Positions 52,518-61,933 are shown, counted from the first letter of the stretch. The stretch: 64,000 nucleotides of DNA from Bacteroidales bacterium (GCA_017630155.1 JAGBVU010000014.1:1-64000); one strand, 5' to 3'. Notes: generated by a model from the sequence alone, not told the origin. Made by a program: numbers and translations.

Positions 52518-53801
52518 TTAATGTGATTCGAGGTACAATCTGAGGAGATTGAGTGCATTTGAGGCAAAACGGTCTATATTTACCTCTCTGCTGCTGTTGA
52601 ACGCTACATTTTTCGATACAACATCCACTTTCCCTGTCTCCCTGTCTCGGAATGCCACTGCAAGCCACGCTGTACCCACCGGTTTTTCGGGGCTGCCTCC
52701 GCCGGGACCGGCAATTCCGGAGGTGGCTACAGCAAAATCGGTATTCATCACACGGTTTACACCGAGGGCCATGGCCTCTACACACTCCTGGCTCACCGCA
52801 CCATGCTGTGCAATAATCTCGTGGGGGACACCGAGAACATTCTCCTTGACAGAGTTGTCATAAGAGGTAACTGAACCCCAGAAATACTGCGATGCACCAG
52901 CTACAGATGTGAGGAGGGAGGCTATTTTTCCACCGGTGCAGGACTCTGCTGCACTAAGTGTCATCCCTTTGTTTTTCAAATGCTTGCCTATTACTATTTG
53001 AAGTGTGTCTTCTCCTTCTCCGTAGATGGCATCACCTATGATTTCCCTAAGCTTTGAGAACTCCTCATCTATCCTTCTGATCTGTTCTTCCTTGACGCCA
53101 CCATATGTGGACAAGCGCAGTCTGACACCTACAATAGGGTTAGGGAGATATGCAAGTTTGATATCTTTGGGCAATGCATCTTCCCAAGGTTCGATCTGCT
53201 TGGCAAGGGTAGATTCAGGAATACCAAATGTGACAAGTGTTTTGTGGTGGATATCAGCGAGTTGGTGATGCTGTTTGATGTCGTTTAGGATGTCAGGCAA
53301 GAGCCCGATGGCTTCAAAGGGGACACCCGGAAGTGAGTAAAGCGTAGGGGTGTGGCTGTATTTTTCAGCTGGAAATCTGAATACAATACAAGGGGCTGTG
53401 CCGAGCTTGTTGGGGATAACAATGCTTCCGGAAGGGACAGATGCTTGTGCTCTGTTTAGGTCGGAAAGCTCTATTCCTCTGCGTGTTACGATATTTTTGA
53501 TTATCTCAAACTGAGCATCATCCTGATAGAACTCAGTGGTGCCGTAGAGCTCTGCCAGGGCACTCTTGGTGATGTCGTCTTTAGTAGGGCCAAGGCCACC
53601 CGTAACTATGACTATGTCGTTTTGGGAGAGGGCCTGGTCAAGGTTTGAAATAATCTCGGACCTTTCGTCTCCAAAAGAGTTCATATATCTCACTTTCACA
53701 CCGATAGAGTTAAGGGCTCTGGAGATGTGAGATGAGTTGGTATCAACAATCTGACCTATCAGGATTTCATCCCCGATAGTACATATAGCTGCAGTTAACA
53801 T
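52518..53801 (-). CDS. cinA: CinA family protein (competence/damage inducible, NMN deamidase)
   Basis: The 427-aa protein has the N-terminal molybdopterin-binding-like domain (TIGDEILIGQIVDTNSSH, residues ~7-24; GGLGPTKDDITKSALA) and the C-terminal CinA domain with AAESCTGGKIASLLTSV and SGIAGPGGG. In other bacteria this family is a nicotinamide-nucleotide amidase and pyrophosphatase. It overlaps pyrD by 7 bases. Both domains are complete. Confidence 0.93.
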   Translation of the reverse strand: MLTAAICTIGDEILIGQIVDTNSSHISRALNSIGVKVRYMNSFGDERSEIISNLDQALSQNDIVIVTGGLGPTKDDITKSALAELYGTTEFYQDDAQFEIIKNIVTRRGIELSDLNRAQASVPSGSIVIPNKLGTAPCIVFRFPAEKYSHTPTLYSLPGVPFEAIGLLPDILNDIKQHHQLADIHHKTLVTFGIPESTLAKQIEPWEDALPKDIKLAYLPNPIVGVRLRLSTYGGVKEEQIRRIDEEFSKLREIIGDAIYGEGEDTLQIVIGKHLKNKGMTLSAAESCTGGKIASLLTSVAGASQYFWGSVTSYDNSVKENVLGVPHEIIAQHGAVSQECVEAMALGVNRVMNTDFAVATSGIAGPGGGSPEKPVGTAWLAVAFRDRETGKVDVVSKNVAFNSSREVNIDRFASNALNLLRLYLESH

Positions 53802-54838
53802 TTTGATTTAGATTGTTTTACTATGTATTTAAGCATTTTCTTGACAGTGGCAGGGCCATTGTAGATAAAGCCTGTGTAGATCTGGATAAGTGATGCACCG
53901 GCCTCAAGCATCTCATATGCCTGCTCCGGAGTAGAGATGCCGCCCACTGCGATAATAGGGAGATTGCCCTCTGTTTTCTTATGGATATACTTGACCATTT
54001 CAAGGCTTTTCTTGTAAAGTGGAGCACCGCTCAGACCGCCTTCTCCTATAAAGTCAATTCTCTCTTTATCAGTCTTTAACCCCTCTCTACTTCTAGTAGT
54101 ATTTGTAGCGACTATTCCGTCTATTCCTGATATAAGGATGAGGTCAATTATCTCGTCAAGCTGCTCTTTTGTGATATCTGGCGATACCTTAAATAATATA
54201 GGGCGGTAGTCATCATTGTAGCGGCGGTGGGTGAGAAGTCTGTCTATAATGTCAGAGAGAGACTCCACATCTTGAAGTTTGTCAAGATCCTTGACATTTG
54301 GGCACGATACGTTAAGGACAAAATAGTCCACGAAATCGTATAGAAGCGAGAAGCACTTTTCGTAATCCTTACCGGCATCCTCGTTGGACGTTTTCTTCCC
54401 TTTGGAGATATTTCCACCTATTACCACCTTGGGTTTCACCTTGTTAAGTCTATCAACAGTGTATTTTACACCGTGATTGTTGATACCCATACGGTTAATG
54501 ATCGCATTGTCCTGAACAAGCCTGAAGATGCGTGGCTTGGGGTTGCCTGGCTGTGCTTCAGGTGTGACTGAACCCACCTCCACAAATCCGAAGCCGAATT
54601 TGGCTATCTCATTGTAGTAGTCGCCATTTTTGTCAAATCCTGCAGCAAAACCGATGGGGTTTTTGAATTTCACACCGAAAACCTCCCTCTCCAGAGAAGG
54701 GTGGTTGTATGAATATAACCATTTGAGAATCAATCCTGAAAATGGTATGTATTTAACTATTGCTAGAAATTTCATCACCAGTATATGTATGGTCTCTGGT
54801 GAGAAAAGGAAAAGGATGGGTTTGATTAGTTTGTACAT
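53795..54838 (-). CDS. pyrD: dihydroorotate dehydrogenase (quinone-type, class 2)
   Basis: PyrD oxidises dihydroorotate to orotate in pyrimidine synthesis. The 347-aa protein has the N-terminal membrane-associated helix region (KPILFLFSPETIHILVMKFL) typical of the class 2 quinone-linked enzyme. GFAAGFDKNGDYYNEI and EVGSVTPEAQPGNPKPR follow. Its catalytic loop reads LNVSCPNVKDL, where class 2 enzymes normally have a Ser in the first S position of SSPN; the Cys is like class 1. The FMN end IAVGGISTPEQAYEML is intact. Length is normal. It has a -7 box (TATCTTTG, 54858-54865) 20 bases upstream. Confidence 0.92.
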   Translation of the reverse strand: MYKLIKPILFLFSPETIHILVMKFLAIVKYIPFSGLILKWLYSYNHPSLEREVFGVKFKNPIGFAAGFDKNGDYYNEIAKFGFGFVEVGSVTPEAQPGNPKPRIFRLVQDNAIINRMGINNHGVKYTVDRLNKVKPKVVIGGNISKGKKTSNEDAGKDYEKCFSLLYDFVDYFVLNVSCPNVKDLDKLQDVESLSDIIDRLLTHRRYNDDYRPILFKVSPDITKEQLDEIIDLILISGIDGIVATNTTRSREGLKTDKERIDFIGEGGLSGAPLYKKSLEMVKYIHKKTEGNLPIIAVGGISTPEQAYEMLEAGASLIQIYTGFIYNGPATVKKMLKYIVKQSKSKC

Positions 54839-54857
54839 AGCTTATCTTTATATGAAA

Positions 54858-54865
54858 CAAAGATA
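54858..54865 (-). promoter_or_regulatory. -7 box (TATCTTTG) for pyrD
   Basis: The minus-strand TATCTTTG lies 20 bases before the pyrD ATG and just after the stop of the XRE regulator gene. No TTTG is seen at the usual distance upstream. Confidence 0.4.
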
Positions 54866-54874
54866 ATAACTATA

Positions 54875-55246
54875 TTATTTGGAAGGGTAAAAATCTTGAA
54901 AACTTCCGTCAGAATAGTATACGGTAATCCTTTTGGCTATTTTAGTATCACCCTTAGCCTCCAGTGCTAAAGTAGGGGTATCTGGTTCCAGTTCTGACTC
55001 AAAAGGGATCTGTTCATCAGAATAGGGGGTGGTGTCATCCTTGTACATCTTCCCTTTTCCTGTAATCAGCCAAGTGGCATCTATCTGTGGGTATCGGGTG
55101 AGGAAGTTGTTGATGAACTCGTAGCTCGGTTTGTTTCTTCCGGAGAGCAGGTGGGAGATACCTGAGCGCTGGATGCCCAAAGTGTCCGCAAGTCGGGCCG
55201 GAGAGAGCTGTTCCACCTCCAAAAATTGCTGTAAACGCCTATTCAT
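54875..55246 (-). CDS. XRE-family helix-turn-helix regulator
   Basis: The 123-aa protein starts with an XRE-type HTH: LSPARLADTLGIQRSGISHLL (read as RLADTLGI then RSGISHLLSG). A conserved continuation FINNFLTRYPQIDATWLITGKG follows, typical of the small Bacteroidetes regulators. The C-terminal ~50 residues are acidic and variable. It is probably autoregulatory: the upstream region holds GTTTACA/TGTAAAC-type repeats. Its target is not known. Confidence 0.85.
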   Translation of the reverse strand: MNRRLQQFLEVEQLSPARLADTLGIQRSGISHLLSGRNKPSYEFINNFLTRYPQIDATWLITGKGKMYKDDTTPYSDEQIPFESELEPDTPTLALEAKGDTKIAKRITVYYSDGSFQDFYPSK

Positions 55247-55249
55247 ATA

Positions 55250-55328
55250 TGTAAACTTTTATTTTTACAAATGTAAGCATAAAATTGTTTACATCATACA
55301 CCTGTTTACTGGTAACATCTGTAAACAG
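55250..55328. promoter_or_regulatory. repeated TGTAAAC/GTTTACA sites, possible operator
   Basis: TGTAAAC at 55250-55256, TGTTTACA at 55286-55293 and the inverted pair CTGTTTAC (55302-55309) and GTAAACAG (55321-55328) cluster upstream of the XRE gene. The spacing suggests dyad sites for a dimeric repressor, most simply the XRE protein itself. This is inference. Confidence 0.45.
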
Positions 55329-55747
55329 TGAGGGGATCCTGGGAAATATGATATGTTCCATTATTTTAGGTAAAGTCATTAACTAATTGGTTTAGATTTG
55401 ACTATATTATGATAATCCCATCTGCCGTTTGTCTGCCTGGTAAAAATTGCCCCAATTTTCACATCTAACCTCTATTCAAGTGCAAGTTGTAAAGCATAAA
55501 ACACTGAGTTATAGAAAAATAAATGTTGTAAAATCTTAACATAAGCAAATCTTATAGATATATTTTAGCTCTGTCTCACTGTTCGGGTTGGATGGCTAAA
55601 ACTTGATTACAAGTGTATTTTGTATGTGTTTAATTATGTGATTAACATTTGTAAACAAAAATTGAAATTTGAACGATTTTGAGTTCAGACATATATTCGG
55701 TACTTTTGCACCGGAAAATCGATTGTAGGGCTTAAAATTGCGTTTTA
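55329..55747. other. AT-rich gap, queA promoter at its end
   Basis: No gene is visible here. A TAAAC-containing copy (TTGTAAACAAA, near 55650) resembles the regulator sites upstream of the XRE gene. The queA promoter is at the right end. Confidence 0.4.
55678..55708 (+). promoter_or_regulatory. Bacteroidetes-type promoter for queA
   Basis: TTTG (55678-55681), 19 bases, TACTTTTG (55701-55708) is a full consensus match. The queA ATG is 40 bases downstream. Confidence 0.7.
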
Positions 55748-56980
55748 ATGAATCAACCTAAAATACGAATTCAGGAGTTTGCATATGATCTCCCAGATGA
55801 GAGAATAGCCAAGTACCCCCTGAGCAAAAGAGACAATTCAAAACTTCTTATATATAATAAAGGTATAATCTCTCAAGAGAAATTTACATCTATCCCCTCT
55901 TTCATACCTGAAGGGTCGCTTATGATCTTCAATAATACGAAGGTAGTTCCCGCCCGACTCTTTTTCAAAAAGGAAACAGGTGCTTTAATTGAAATTTTCT
56001 GCCTTGAACCAGCTAACCCTTCTGACTACGCTGTCTCATTTTCGTGTGTTGAAGAGTGTGCCTGGAAGACTATAATAGGTAATGTGAAGAAATGGAAAGG
56101 TGGATTTCTTTCATTTTATCTCCCTGAAGATGCAAATGAGGAGCTTAAAGCACTTGATTTGAGAGCAGAACTTATTGAAAAACAAGATAATAGCTATATT
56201 GTAAGATTCTTCTGGAAGGGCGGACTCCCATTTTCTAAGGTTCTGGAGATGTGTGGACAGGTCCCCATTCCACCTTATCTTAACAGGGAAACAGAGGCGA
56301 TAGACCTGGAAAGATATCAGACTCTCTATGCAAAATTTCGCGGATCTGTGGCCGCTCCTACGGCAGGACTCCATTTTACAGAGGATGTTTTGTCTGAAAT
56401 AAAGGCAAAAGGTGTTGATACTGAGGAGCTTTGCTTGCATGTTGGGGCAGGAACATTTTTGCCTGTAAAAAGTGAGTATATCGAGGATCATATAATGCAT
56501 TCGGAGCCATTTTCGGTCACAAAGGCTCTCTTGGAGAAGTTATACTCACTTCCTGATGGCGCCAAAGTGGTATCCGTAGGTACTACCTCTACAAGATCTC
56601 TTGAGTCCATATATTATGCGGGTTGCCAGTGTGTGAAAGATGGTGTCGAGAAGTGGGTTCCAAGGGCTGTGGGACAGTGGGATCCTTATCAGGATAATGG
56701 TGATATTCCCCTTAAAGATTCTATTAAAGCATTGATAGATTATATGTCTCTCAATGATTTGAATATCTTGAATTTAAGGACACAAATAATTATAGTCCCT
56801 TCTTACAAGTTCAAGGTGGTGGATATACTTGTTACCAACTTCCATCAGCCCCAAAGCACCCTGCTTCTTCTCATCTCAGCTTTTGTGGGCGGGGATGACT
56901 GGAAGAGAATTTATGGCTATGCGCTGGATAATGGCTTCCGCTTTTTGAGTTACGGAGACAGCTCCATCTTGGTAAGGTAG
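55748..56980 (+). CDS. queA: tRNA preQ1(34) S-adenosylmethionine ribosyltransferase-isomerase
   Basis: QueA transfers and isomerises the ribosyl group of S-adenosylmethionine onto preQ1 in tRNA, one step before queuosine. The 410-aa protein has QEFAYDLPDERIAKYPLSKRDNSKLL (read around IAKYPL), IFNNTKVVPARLF, and PIPPYLNR followed by YQTLYAKFRGSVAAPTAGLHFT (in pieces). VGAGTFLPVK and TNFHQPQSTLLLL end the family signature. Length is longer than in Proteobacteria, as in other Bacteroidetes. Confidence 0.95.
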   Translation: MNQPKIRIQEFAYDLPDERIAKYPLSKRDNSKLLIYNKGIISQEKFTSIPSFIPEGSLMIFNNTKVVPARLFFKKETGALIEIFCLEPANPSDYAVSFSCVEECAWKTIIGNVKKWKGGFLSFYLPEDANEELKALDLRAELIEKQDNSYIVRFFWKGGLPFSKVLEMCGQVPIPPYLNRETEAIDLERYQTLYAKFRGSVAAPTAGLHFTEDVLSEIKAKGVDTEELCLHVGAGTFLPVKSEYIEDHIMHSEPFSVTKALLEKLYSLPDGAKVVSVGTTSTRSLESIYYAGCQCVKDGVEKWVPRAVGQWDPYQDNGDIPLKDSIKALIDYMSLNDLNILNLRTQIIIVPSYKFKVVDILVTNFHQPQSTLLLLISAFVGGDDWKRIYGYALDNGFRFLSYGDSSILVR

Positions 56981-57029
56981 ATTTTTTTTCTTACATTTGT
57001 CTGATTTGTAACATTAAAGCTACATTTTT

Positions 57030-58673
57030 ATGAAACAATTTAAGTTTCTGTTTGGTTTTGCCCTGGTGATTTTTGCTCTTGCTGTATCATTTGGGCACCT
57101 CTCTATTCCCAAATCGGAGGGGAAAGATTCTGACAGTTTTTCTGCTCAAAGGGCATCTGAATATATAAAGGTAATCTCATCTGAACCACACTCTGTGGAG
57201 CATCCACAAGCAAGAGAAAAAGTTCGCAATTATTTGTATGATAAGTTGGTACAATTGGGAGGAAGTCCTGAAATCCATGAATTTGATTCAGTGAAGTTCA
57301 GATATGGTGGCTACTTTGATATTGGTAATGTGTATTGTCAGTTTGACCCTGTTTCGGGTCCGGCTGAGTCTTATGTGATGCTTGTAGCCCACTTTGATTC
57401 GAGGTTCAGGCAGAGCAAACGACAGAAGACAGTGTACTCTTGTGGTGCCGGTGATGATGCTTATGGTGTAGGGTCGATTTTGGAGCTCCTGACCCAGTCA
57501 TTGGAGTATAGGAAAGAGTGGAAACAAGGTGTTAAAATCCTCTTTACTGACTCTGAAGAGAACCATCTTGACGGGATGAAAAGGGCCTATTCGGAGCGTA
57601 AGGATATCTTCGAAAATGTAGGTTTTATTGTCAATCTTGAGTCACGTGGAATGGATGGTCCGGCACTCCTTTTCGAGACCTCGAACAATAACGAAAAAGT
57701 GCTCGATCTATACTCTGAAGCAGAGTATCCATATGGCTATTCACTGACCACTGTTGTATACAGATTTCTCCCAAATTTTACAGATTTTACAGTGGTGAAA
57801 GATGATATTCCTGGGATCAATTTTTCGTCGATTGATGATATAAATGCTTATCACGTGGACGATGATAATTTTGACAATATAAATCTTTCTACAATACAAC
57901 ATTATGGAGCACAAATTGAACCTATTCTTGAAGAGTATTTGACCTCTTCTGAATACCTCCGTAAGGATGCTCTCAAGGGGGATGAGGATATGGTTTTCTT
58001 CACAGTTCCGGTGTTGGGTCTTTTCAGTTTCACAAAGCCTCAATTTACATTGTTCTGCTCTGTGATTTTTGCTCTTTTCTGTCTGGCTCTGGTATTCAAT
58101 ATTTCTGCCAGGAAGGCCACATTCGAAGGGGTATTGGTTAAGGCGCTTGTCCTCCTGCTTTTCTCCATTGTGGTCCTTGGTATCGGGGAGGGTATTGCTG
58201 TTCTGGTGGCCAAGGTGGCGGGTACGCCATTCAATATCACCAACACTCCATACGTTCCCTACAGTTCAGTGGTGGCAAATGTTTCACTGATTGCCCTTAT
58301 ATTGGTTTATCTTAAAGTGTTCCTGGCCAGAAGGAAAAGGTCCAGGATGTTCAATATCGAGACTTTGTTGGCTGCGTCGCTCCTGATGGTGATATTCTCT
58401 GTGGTCCTCTATTTTGCAGTGGGTGAGAATTTCTTCTTCTCAGTCCCGGCTCTACTGGTGTCGCTGGCATTGATTTTCAATATGTTTGTTTTTATGAATG
58501 TATTGGCTTTGCCTATATTGCTTGTTGCGGCATTGCTTGGTGGATCGTTCCTGTATGCTCTATCTGTGGCGCTGACCATAGGGGCTCTGGGTTTGATAAT
58601 GTTTATTGCATTTTTCTATATAATAATCATTGTAGGGATGTTTGAGTGTTATATGTCCCAAAAACGTTTGTAA
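57030..58673 (+). CDS. M28-family zinc peptidase with C-terminal membrane domain
   Basis: The 547-aa protein begins with a hydrophobic N-terminal signal anchor (FLFGFALVIFALAVSF). A zinc aminopeptidase domain follows: LVAHFDSRF (His), GAGDDAYGVGSILELL (Asp), FTDSEENHLDGMKRAY (Glu pair), VNLESRGMDGPALLFE, and DINAYHVDDDNFDNIN (His). C-terminal of residue 330 come about seven transmembrane helices. This layout (M28 plus membrane domain) resembles the vacuolar or ER membrane peptidases of eukaryotes. Substrates are unknown. Confidence 0.85.
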   Translation: MKQFKFLFGFALVIFALAVSFGHLSIPKSEGKDSDSFSAQRASEYIKVISSEPHSVEHPQAREKVRNYLYDKLVQLGGSPEIHEFDSVKFRYGGYFDIGNVYCQFDPVSGPAESYVMLVAHFDSRFRQSKRQKTVYSCGAGDDAYGVGSILELLTQSLEYRKEWKQGVKILFTDSEENHLDGMKRAYSERKDIFENVGFIVNLESRGMDGPALLFETSNNNEKVLDLYSEAEYPYGYSLTTVVYRFLPNFTDFTVVKDDIPGINFSSIDDINAYHVDDDNFDNINLSTIQHYGAQIEPILEEYLTSSEYLRKDALKGDEDMVFFTVPVLGLFSFTKPQFTLFCSVIFALFCLALVFNISARKATFEGVLVKALVLLLFSIVVLGIGEGIAVLVAKVAGTPFNITNTPYVPYSSVVANVSLIALILVYLKVFLARRKRSRMFNIETLLAASLLMVIFSVVLYFAVGENFFFSVPALLVSLALIFNMFVFMNVLALPILLVAALLGGSFLYALSVALTIGALGLIMFIAFFYIIIIVGMFECYMSQKRL

Positions 58674-58694
58674 ATCGGCTAAAAATACGGTAAA

Positions 58695-59828
58695 ATGGAT
58701 AAATTCGGAGATATCAGGCCTTATACTGACCAGGAGGCCAGAGAAGCGTTCAAAAGGATGGCATCTGATCCCCATATTGAACCTATTGCCCAATATATTA
58801 AACCCGGACTCCCTGCCGATGCTGTCAGGGGGCTGCTGGTCTCTTTGACCAGTGTGTGGGATTTTCAGCACAAGGTGATGTATGATGTGATGAAAAGCAT
58901 TATCGGCAAGACCACTGCCGGAGTTACCTATACCGGGATTGAAAATCTCAAGGATGGGAAGACCCATCTTCTCATATCCAACCACAGGGATATAATATTG
59001 GACCCCGCGATAATTCAGGTGCTTCTTTATGAAAATAAAGTCCATACTACTGAAATTGCAGTTGGTGACAACTTGATATCAAGTCAGTTCATCGAAGATA
59101 TCACCCGCTCGAACGGTATGATTAAGGTGGTGCGCGGAGGGACCCCGAGGGAGATTTATTCAAGCTCCTGCCATCTGTCGGAGTATCTCCGTTCTAAAAT
59201 TGCAGCAGGCGAATGTTCGGCATGGATTGCGCAGCGCAATGGGCGTACCAAGGATGGAAAGGATGAGACAAGCCAGGGGCTTGTGAAGATGCTCCAGATG
59301 AGCGGAAGTGGTGATTTTGCAGCCGATTTTGAGGAGTTGAACATTGTCCCTATTGCCATCTCTTACCAGTATGAGCCTTGCGATTTTCTTAAGGCAAGAG
59401 AGCTCTATATCTCCAGAAGGCAGCAGTATGTCAAGCAGCCTGGGGAGGATCTTCAGAGTATGCTGACAGGGCTTACCCAGTACAAAGGTGGAGTCCATTA
59501 TTACTTCGCTCCATCGCTCTCGCGGGAGGTTATTGAAGGGTGTGCTGCGCTTGATAAAAATGAGAGGTACAAGGCTATTGCAGCTGCGATTGACAAGGAA
59601 ATTTTGTCAAATTATAAATTGTGGAATAACAATTACATAGCATGTGATATTTTATATGGTACTTCAAATTATGAAGAGCACTATTCGCAGAGTGAAAAAG
59701 AGGCATTTATCGCGTATATGGAGGGGGGAATTTCGAAGATTCTGGAGAAGGAAAATGATATAGATCCGGTAGAATTGAGGGAGATTTTCCTCGGTATTTA
59801 TGCCAATCCTGTAAAGACAAAAATTTAA
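58695..59828 (+). CDS. acyltransferase of the 1-acyl-glycerol-3-phosphate type
   Basis: The 377-aa protein has the PlsC-type active site LISNHRDIILDPAII (NHxxxxD-like with Arg after His, residues ~92-106) and a VRGGTPREIYSSS segment followed by WIAQRNGRTKDGKDETSQG (substrate-binding block). It transfers acyl groups to lysophosphatidate or a similar acceptor. No transmembrane helix is evident. The C-terminal ~150 residues are helical and charged, longer than in PlsC. It is followed by a clear terminator. Confidence 0.82.
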   Translation: MDKFGDIRPYTDQEAREAFKRMASDPHIEPIAQYIKPGLPADAVRGLLVSLTSVWDFQHKVMYDVMKSIIGKTTAGVTYTGIENLKDGKTHLLISNHRDIILDPAIIQVLLYENKVHTTEIAVGDNLISSQFIEDITRSNGMIKVVRGGTPREIYSSSCHLSEYLRSKIAAGECSAWIAQRNGRTKDGKDETSQGLVKMLQMSGSGDFAADFEELNIVPIAISYQYEPCDFLKARELYISRRQQYVKQPGEDLQSMLTGLTQYKGGVHYYFAPSLSREVIEGCAALDKNERYKAIAAAIDKEILSNYKLWNNNYIACDILYGTSNYEEHYSQSEKEAFIAYMEGGISKILEKENDIDPVELREIFLGIYANPVKTKI

Positions 59829-59853
59829 AAAAATCCTTTTTGAAGAGCTGATG

Positions 59854-59900
59854 GTCGGCGCTGCAGTTTTTTGATAAAACTTGTGGCGCCGACTTTTTTT
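59854..59900 (+). terminator. terminator before the lysine-fermentation operon
   Basis: GTCGGCGC (59854-59861) pairs with GCGCCGAC (59886-59893), leaving a 24-base loop, and is followed by seven T residues. The stem is GC-rich. Confidence 0.7.
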
Positions 59901-59955
59901 CCGTTTGTGCTCAATTTCTTTTCCTAAATTTGCTTAAAATCTGGTTTTTATTTAT

Positions 59956-59963
59956 TATATTTG
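59956..59963 (+). promoter_or_regulatory. -7 box (TATATTTG) of the lysine-fermentation operon
   Basis: TATATTTG matches TAnnTTTG and lies 41 bases before the first ATG at 60005. A TTTG at 59929-59932 lies 23 bases upstream, slightly beyond the usual range. Confidence 0.5.
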
Positions 59964-60004
59964 CCAAAATAAACGAAACAAAATCAAACTATATATTTAT
60001 TTCG

Positions 60005-60655
60005 ATGAAAAAAGGAATCACTCTTGAAGAGGCCGTTGCTAAGATTCAGGACGGTATGACTCTTATGGTGGGCGGTTTTTTGGCCGTTGGTGCACCTACA
60101 CAAATCATTGATGCTCTTGTCGAGAAAGGAGTTAAAGATCTGACAATCATCTGTAATGACACCGCTTTCCCTGACAAATCTATCGGTAAGCTTATCGTTA
60201 ACCATCAGGTGAAAAAACTTTACGTATCCCACATCGGTACAAACCCTGAGACTGCAAACCAGATGAATGCAGGCGAATTGGAAATCGAGTTCTGTCCACA
60301 AGGTACTTTGGCTGAAAGGATCAGAGCTAAAGGTGCCGGTCTTGGCGGAGTTCTTACAGCTACAGGTCTTGGTACAATTATCGAGAAAGGCAAAGAAAAA
60401 GTAACTGTTGACGGTAAGGAGTATCTTCTTGAGAAACCTCTTGGTGCTGATGTTGCTCTTCTAGGTGCATCTATCGCAGATGAATCGGGCAACCTTATCT
60501 ACAAAGGCACCACTCAAAACTTCAACCCTACAATGGCTACAGCTGCTGACCTCGTGATCGTAGAGGCCGAAGAGGTGGTTAAAACTGGTGAATTGAGCCC
60601 TGAATCTATCCATACTTCAGGTGTTTATGTTGATTATATTTACAAAAAACAATAA
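60005..60655 (+). CDS. atoD: acetoacetate:butyrate-type CoA-transferase, subunit A
   Basis: The 216-aa protein has the class I CoA-transferase A-subunit features: [20 protein letters not shown] (residues ~19-38), [44 protein letters not shown]. In lysine fermenters it pairs with subunit B to move CoA between acetoacetate and butyryl-CoA. Subunit B is not in this window; it may lie beyond the right edge. Codon use is strongly biased, like the next three genes. Confidence 0.88.
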   Translation: MKKGITLEEAVAKIQDGMTLMVGGFLAVGAPTQIIDALVEKGVKDLTIICNDTAFPDKSIGKLIVNHQVKKLYVSHIGTNPETANQMNAGELEIEFCPQGTLAERIRAKGAGLGGVLTATGLGTIIEKGKEKVTVDGKEYLLEKPLGADVALLGASIADESGNLIYKGTTQNFNPTMATAADLVIVEAEEVVKTGELSPESIHTSGVYVDYIYKKQ

Positions 60656-60663
60656 TTATTACT

Positions 60664-61050
60664 ATGGCAAACAAATCTATTATCAGACTTCGCATGAGCA
60701 GCCACGATGCTCACTATGGCGGAAATCTTGTTGACGGCGCTAGAATGCTTCAACTTTTCGGTGACGTAGCTACTGAACTTCTTATCCAGCGCGATGGTGA
60801 TGAAGGTCTTTTCAAAGCTTATGACAATGTAGAATTTATGGCTCCTGTATTTGCAGGTGACTATATCGAGGCTGAAGGCGAAATCGTTTCTGAAGGCAAC
60901 ACTTCACGCAAGATGGTTTTCGAAGCCCGCAAAGTTATCGTACCACGTCCAGATATCTCTGCTTCTGCTTGTGATGTTCTTGAGGAACCTATCGTAGTTT
61001 GTAGAGCAAGCGGTACTTGTGTAACCCCTAAAAACTGCCAAAGAAAATAA
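60664..61050 (+). CDS. kal: 3-aminobutyryl-CoA ammonia-lyase
   Basis: Kal removes ammonia from L-3-aminobutyryl-CoA to give crotonyl-CoA in the lysine fermentation pathway. The 128-aa hot-dog protein has [20 protein letters not shown] (residues ~8-27), and [18 protein letters not shown], matching Kal. It sits 8 bases after the CoA-transferase gene and 19 bases before kce, which gives strong context support. Length is normal for the family. Confidence 0.92.
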   Translation: MANKSIIRLRMSSHDAHYGGNLVDGARMLQLFGDVATELLIQRDGDEGLFKAYDNVEFMAPVFAGDYIEAEGEIVSEGNTSRKMVFEARKVIVPRPDISASACDVLEEPIVVCRASGTCVTPKNCQRK

Positions 61051-61069
61051 TTTTTAGAATAGCGACTAT

Positions 61070-61900
61070 ATGGAAAAACTTATTATTACAGCCGCTATTT
61101 GCGGAGCAGAGGTAACCAAAGAGCAGAACCCTGCAGTTCCTTACACTGTAGAGGAGATCGTAAGAGAGGCAAAATCTGCAGTTGATGCAGGTGCAGCTAT
61201 CGTTCACCTTCACGTTCGTGAGGATGATGGTACCCCTACCCAAAGCAAAGCACGTTTCAAAGAGTGCATCGACGCTATCTATGAGGCTTGCCCAGATGTA
61301 ATCATTATCCCTTCAACAGGTGGTGCAGTGGGTATGAGCGCTGAAGAGCGTCTTCAACCTACCGAGCTTTTCCCTGAGATGGCAACCCTTGACTGCGGTA
61401 CTTGCAACTTCGGTGATGAGGTATTTGAGAACACAATGCCTATGATGCGTGATTTCGGTAAGAGAATGATCGAGAACAATATCAAACCAGAATATGAGTG
61501 CTTTGAGATGGGTCACCTTGACACAGTTCTCAAAATGGCTAAAAAAGGTCAGGTTCCAGGTGCTCCTATGCAGTTCAACTTCGTTCTTGGCGTTCAGGGT
61601 TGTACCCCTGCAACTGTTCAGAATCTTGCATGGTTGGTAAACTCTATCCCTGCAGGTTCTACCTGGACAGCAACAGGTATCGGCCGCAACGCTTTCACAC
61701 TTGCAGCACACGCTATTGCTATGGGTGGTAACGTTCGCGTAGGTTTCGAGGATAACCTAAACATCGAGAAAGGTGTTCTTGCTAAATCAAACGGCGAATT
61801 GGTAGCCAAAGTGGTAAGAATCGCCAAAGAGCTTGGTCGTGAGATCGCTACTTCAGCTGAGGCTCGCGAAATCCTTAACCTCCCTCCAAGAAAAAAATAA
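61070..61900 (+). CDS. kce: 3-keto-5-aminohexanoate cleavage enzyme
   Basis: Kce uses acetyl-CoA to split 3-keto-5-aminohexanoate into acetoacetate and 3-aminobutyryl-CoA. The 276-aa zinc enzyme has IITAAICGAEVTKEQNP, then AAIVHLHVREDDG (HxH zinc site, residues ~44-56), STGGAVGMSAEERL, and WTATGIGRNAF. The C-terminal VRVGFEDNLNIEKG carries the conserved Glu. Length and motifs are as in Fusobacterium and Cloacimonas enzymes. It is the second carbon-cleaving step after Kdd. Confidence 0.95.
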   Translation: MEKLIITAAICGAEVTKEQNPAVPYTVEEIVREAKSAVDAGAAIVHLHVREDDGTPTQSKARFKECIDAIYEACPDVIIIPSTGGAVGMSAEERLQPTELFPEMATLDCGTCNFGDEVFENTMPMMRDFGKRMIENNIKPEYECFEMGHLDTVLKMAKKGQVPGAPMQFNFVLGVQGCTPATVQNLAWLVNSIPAGSTWTATGIGRNAFTLAAHAIAMGGNVRVGFEDNLNIEKGVLAKSNGELVAKVVRIAKELGREIATSAEAREILNLPPRKK

Positions 61901-61933
61901 TAAACAATAAAATAAAACAAATAATTTATCCCA

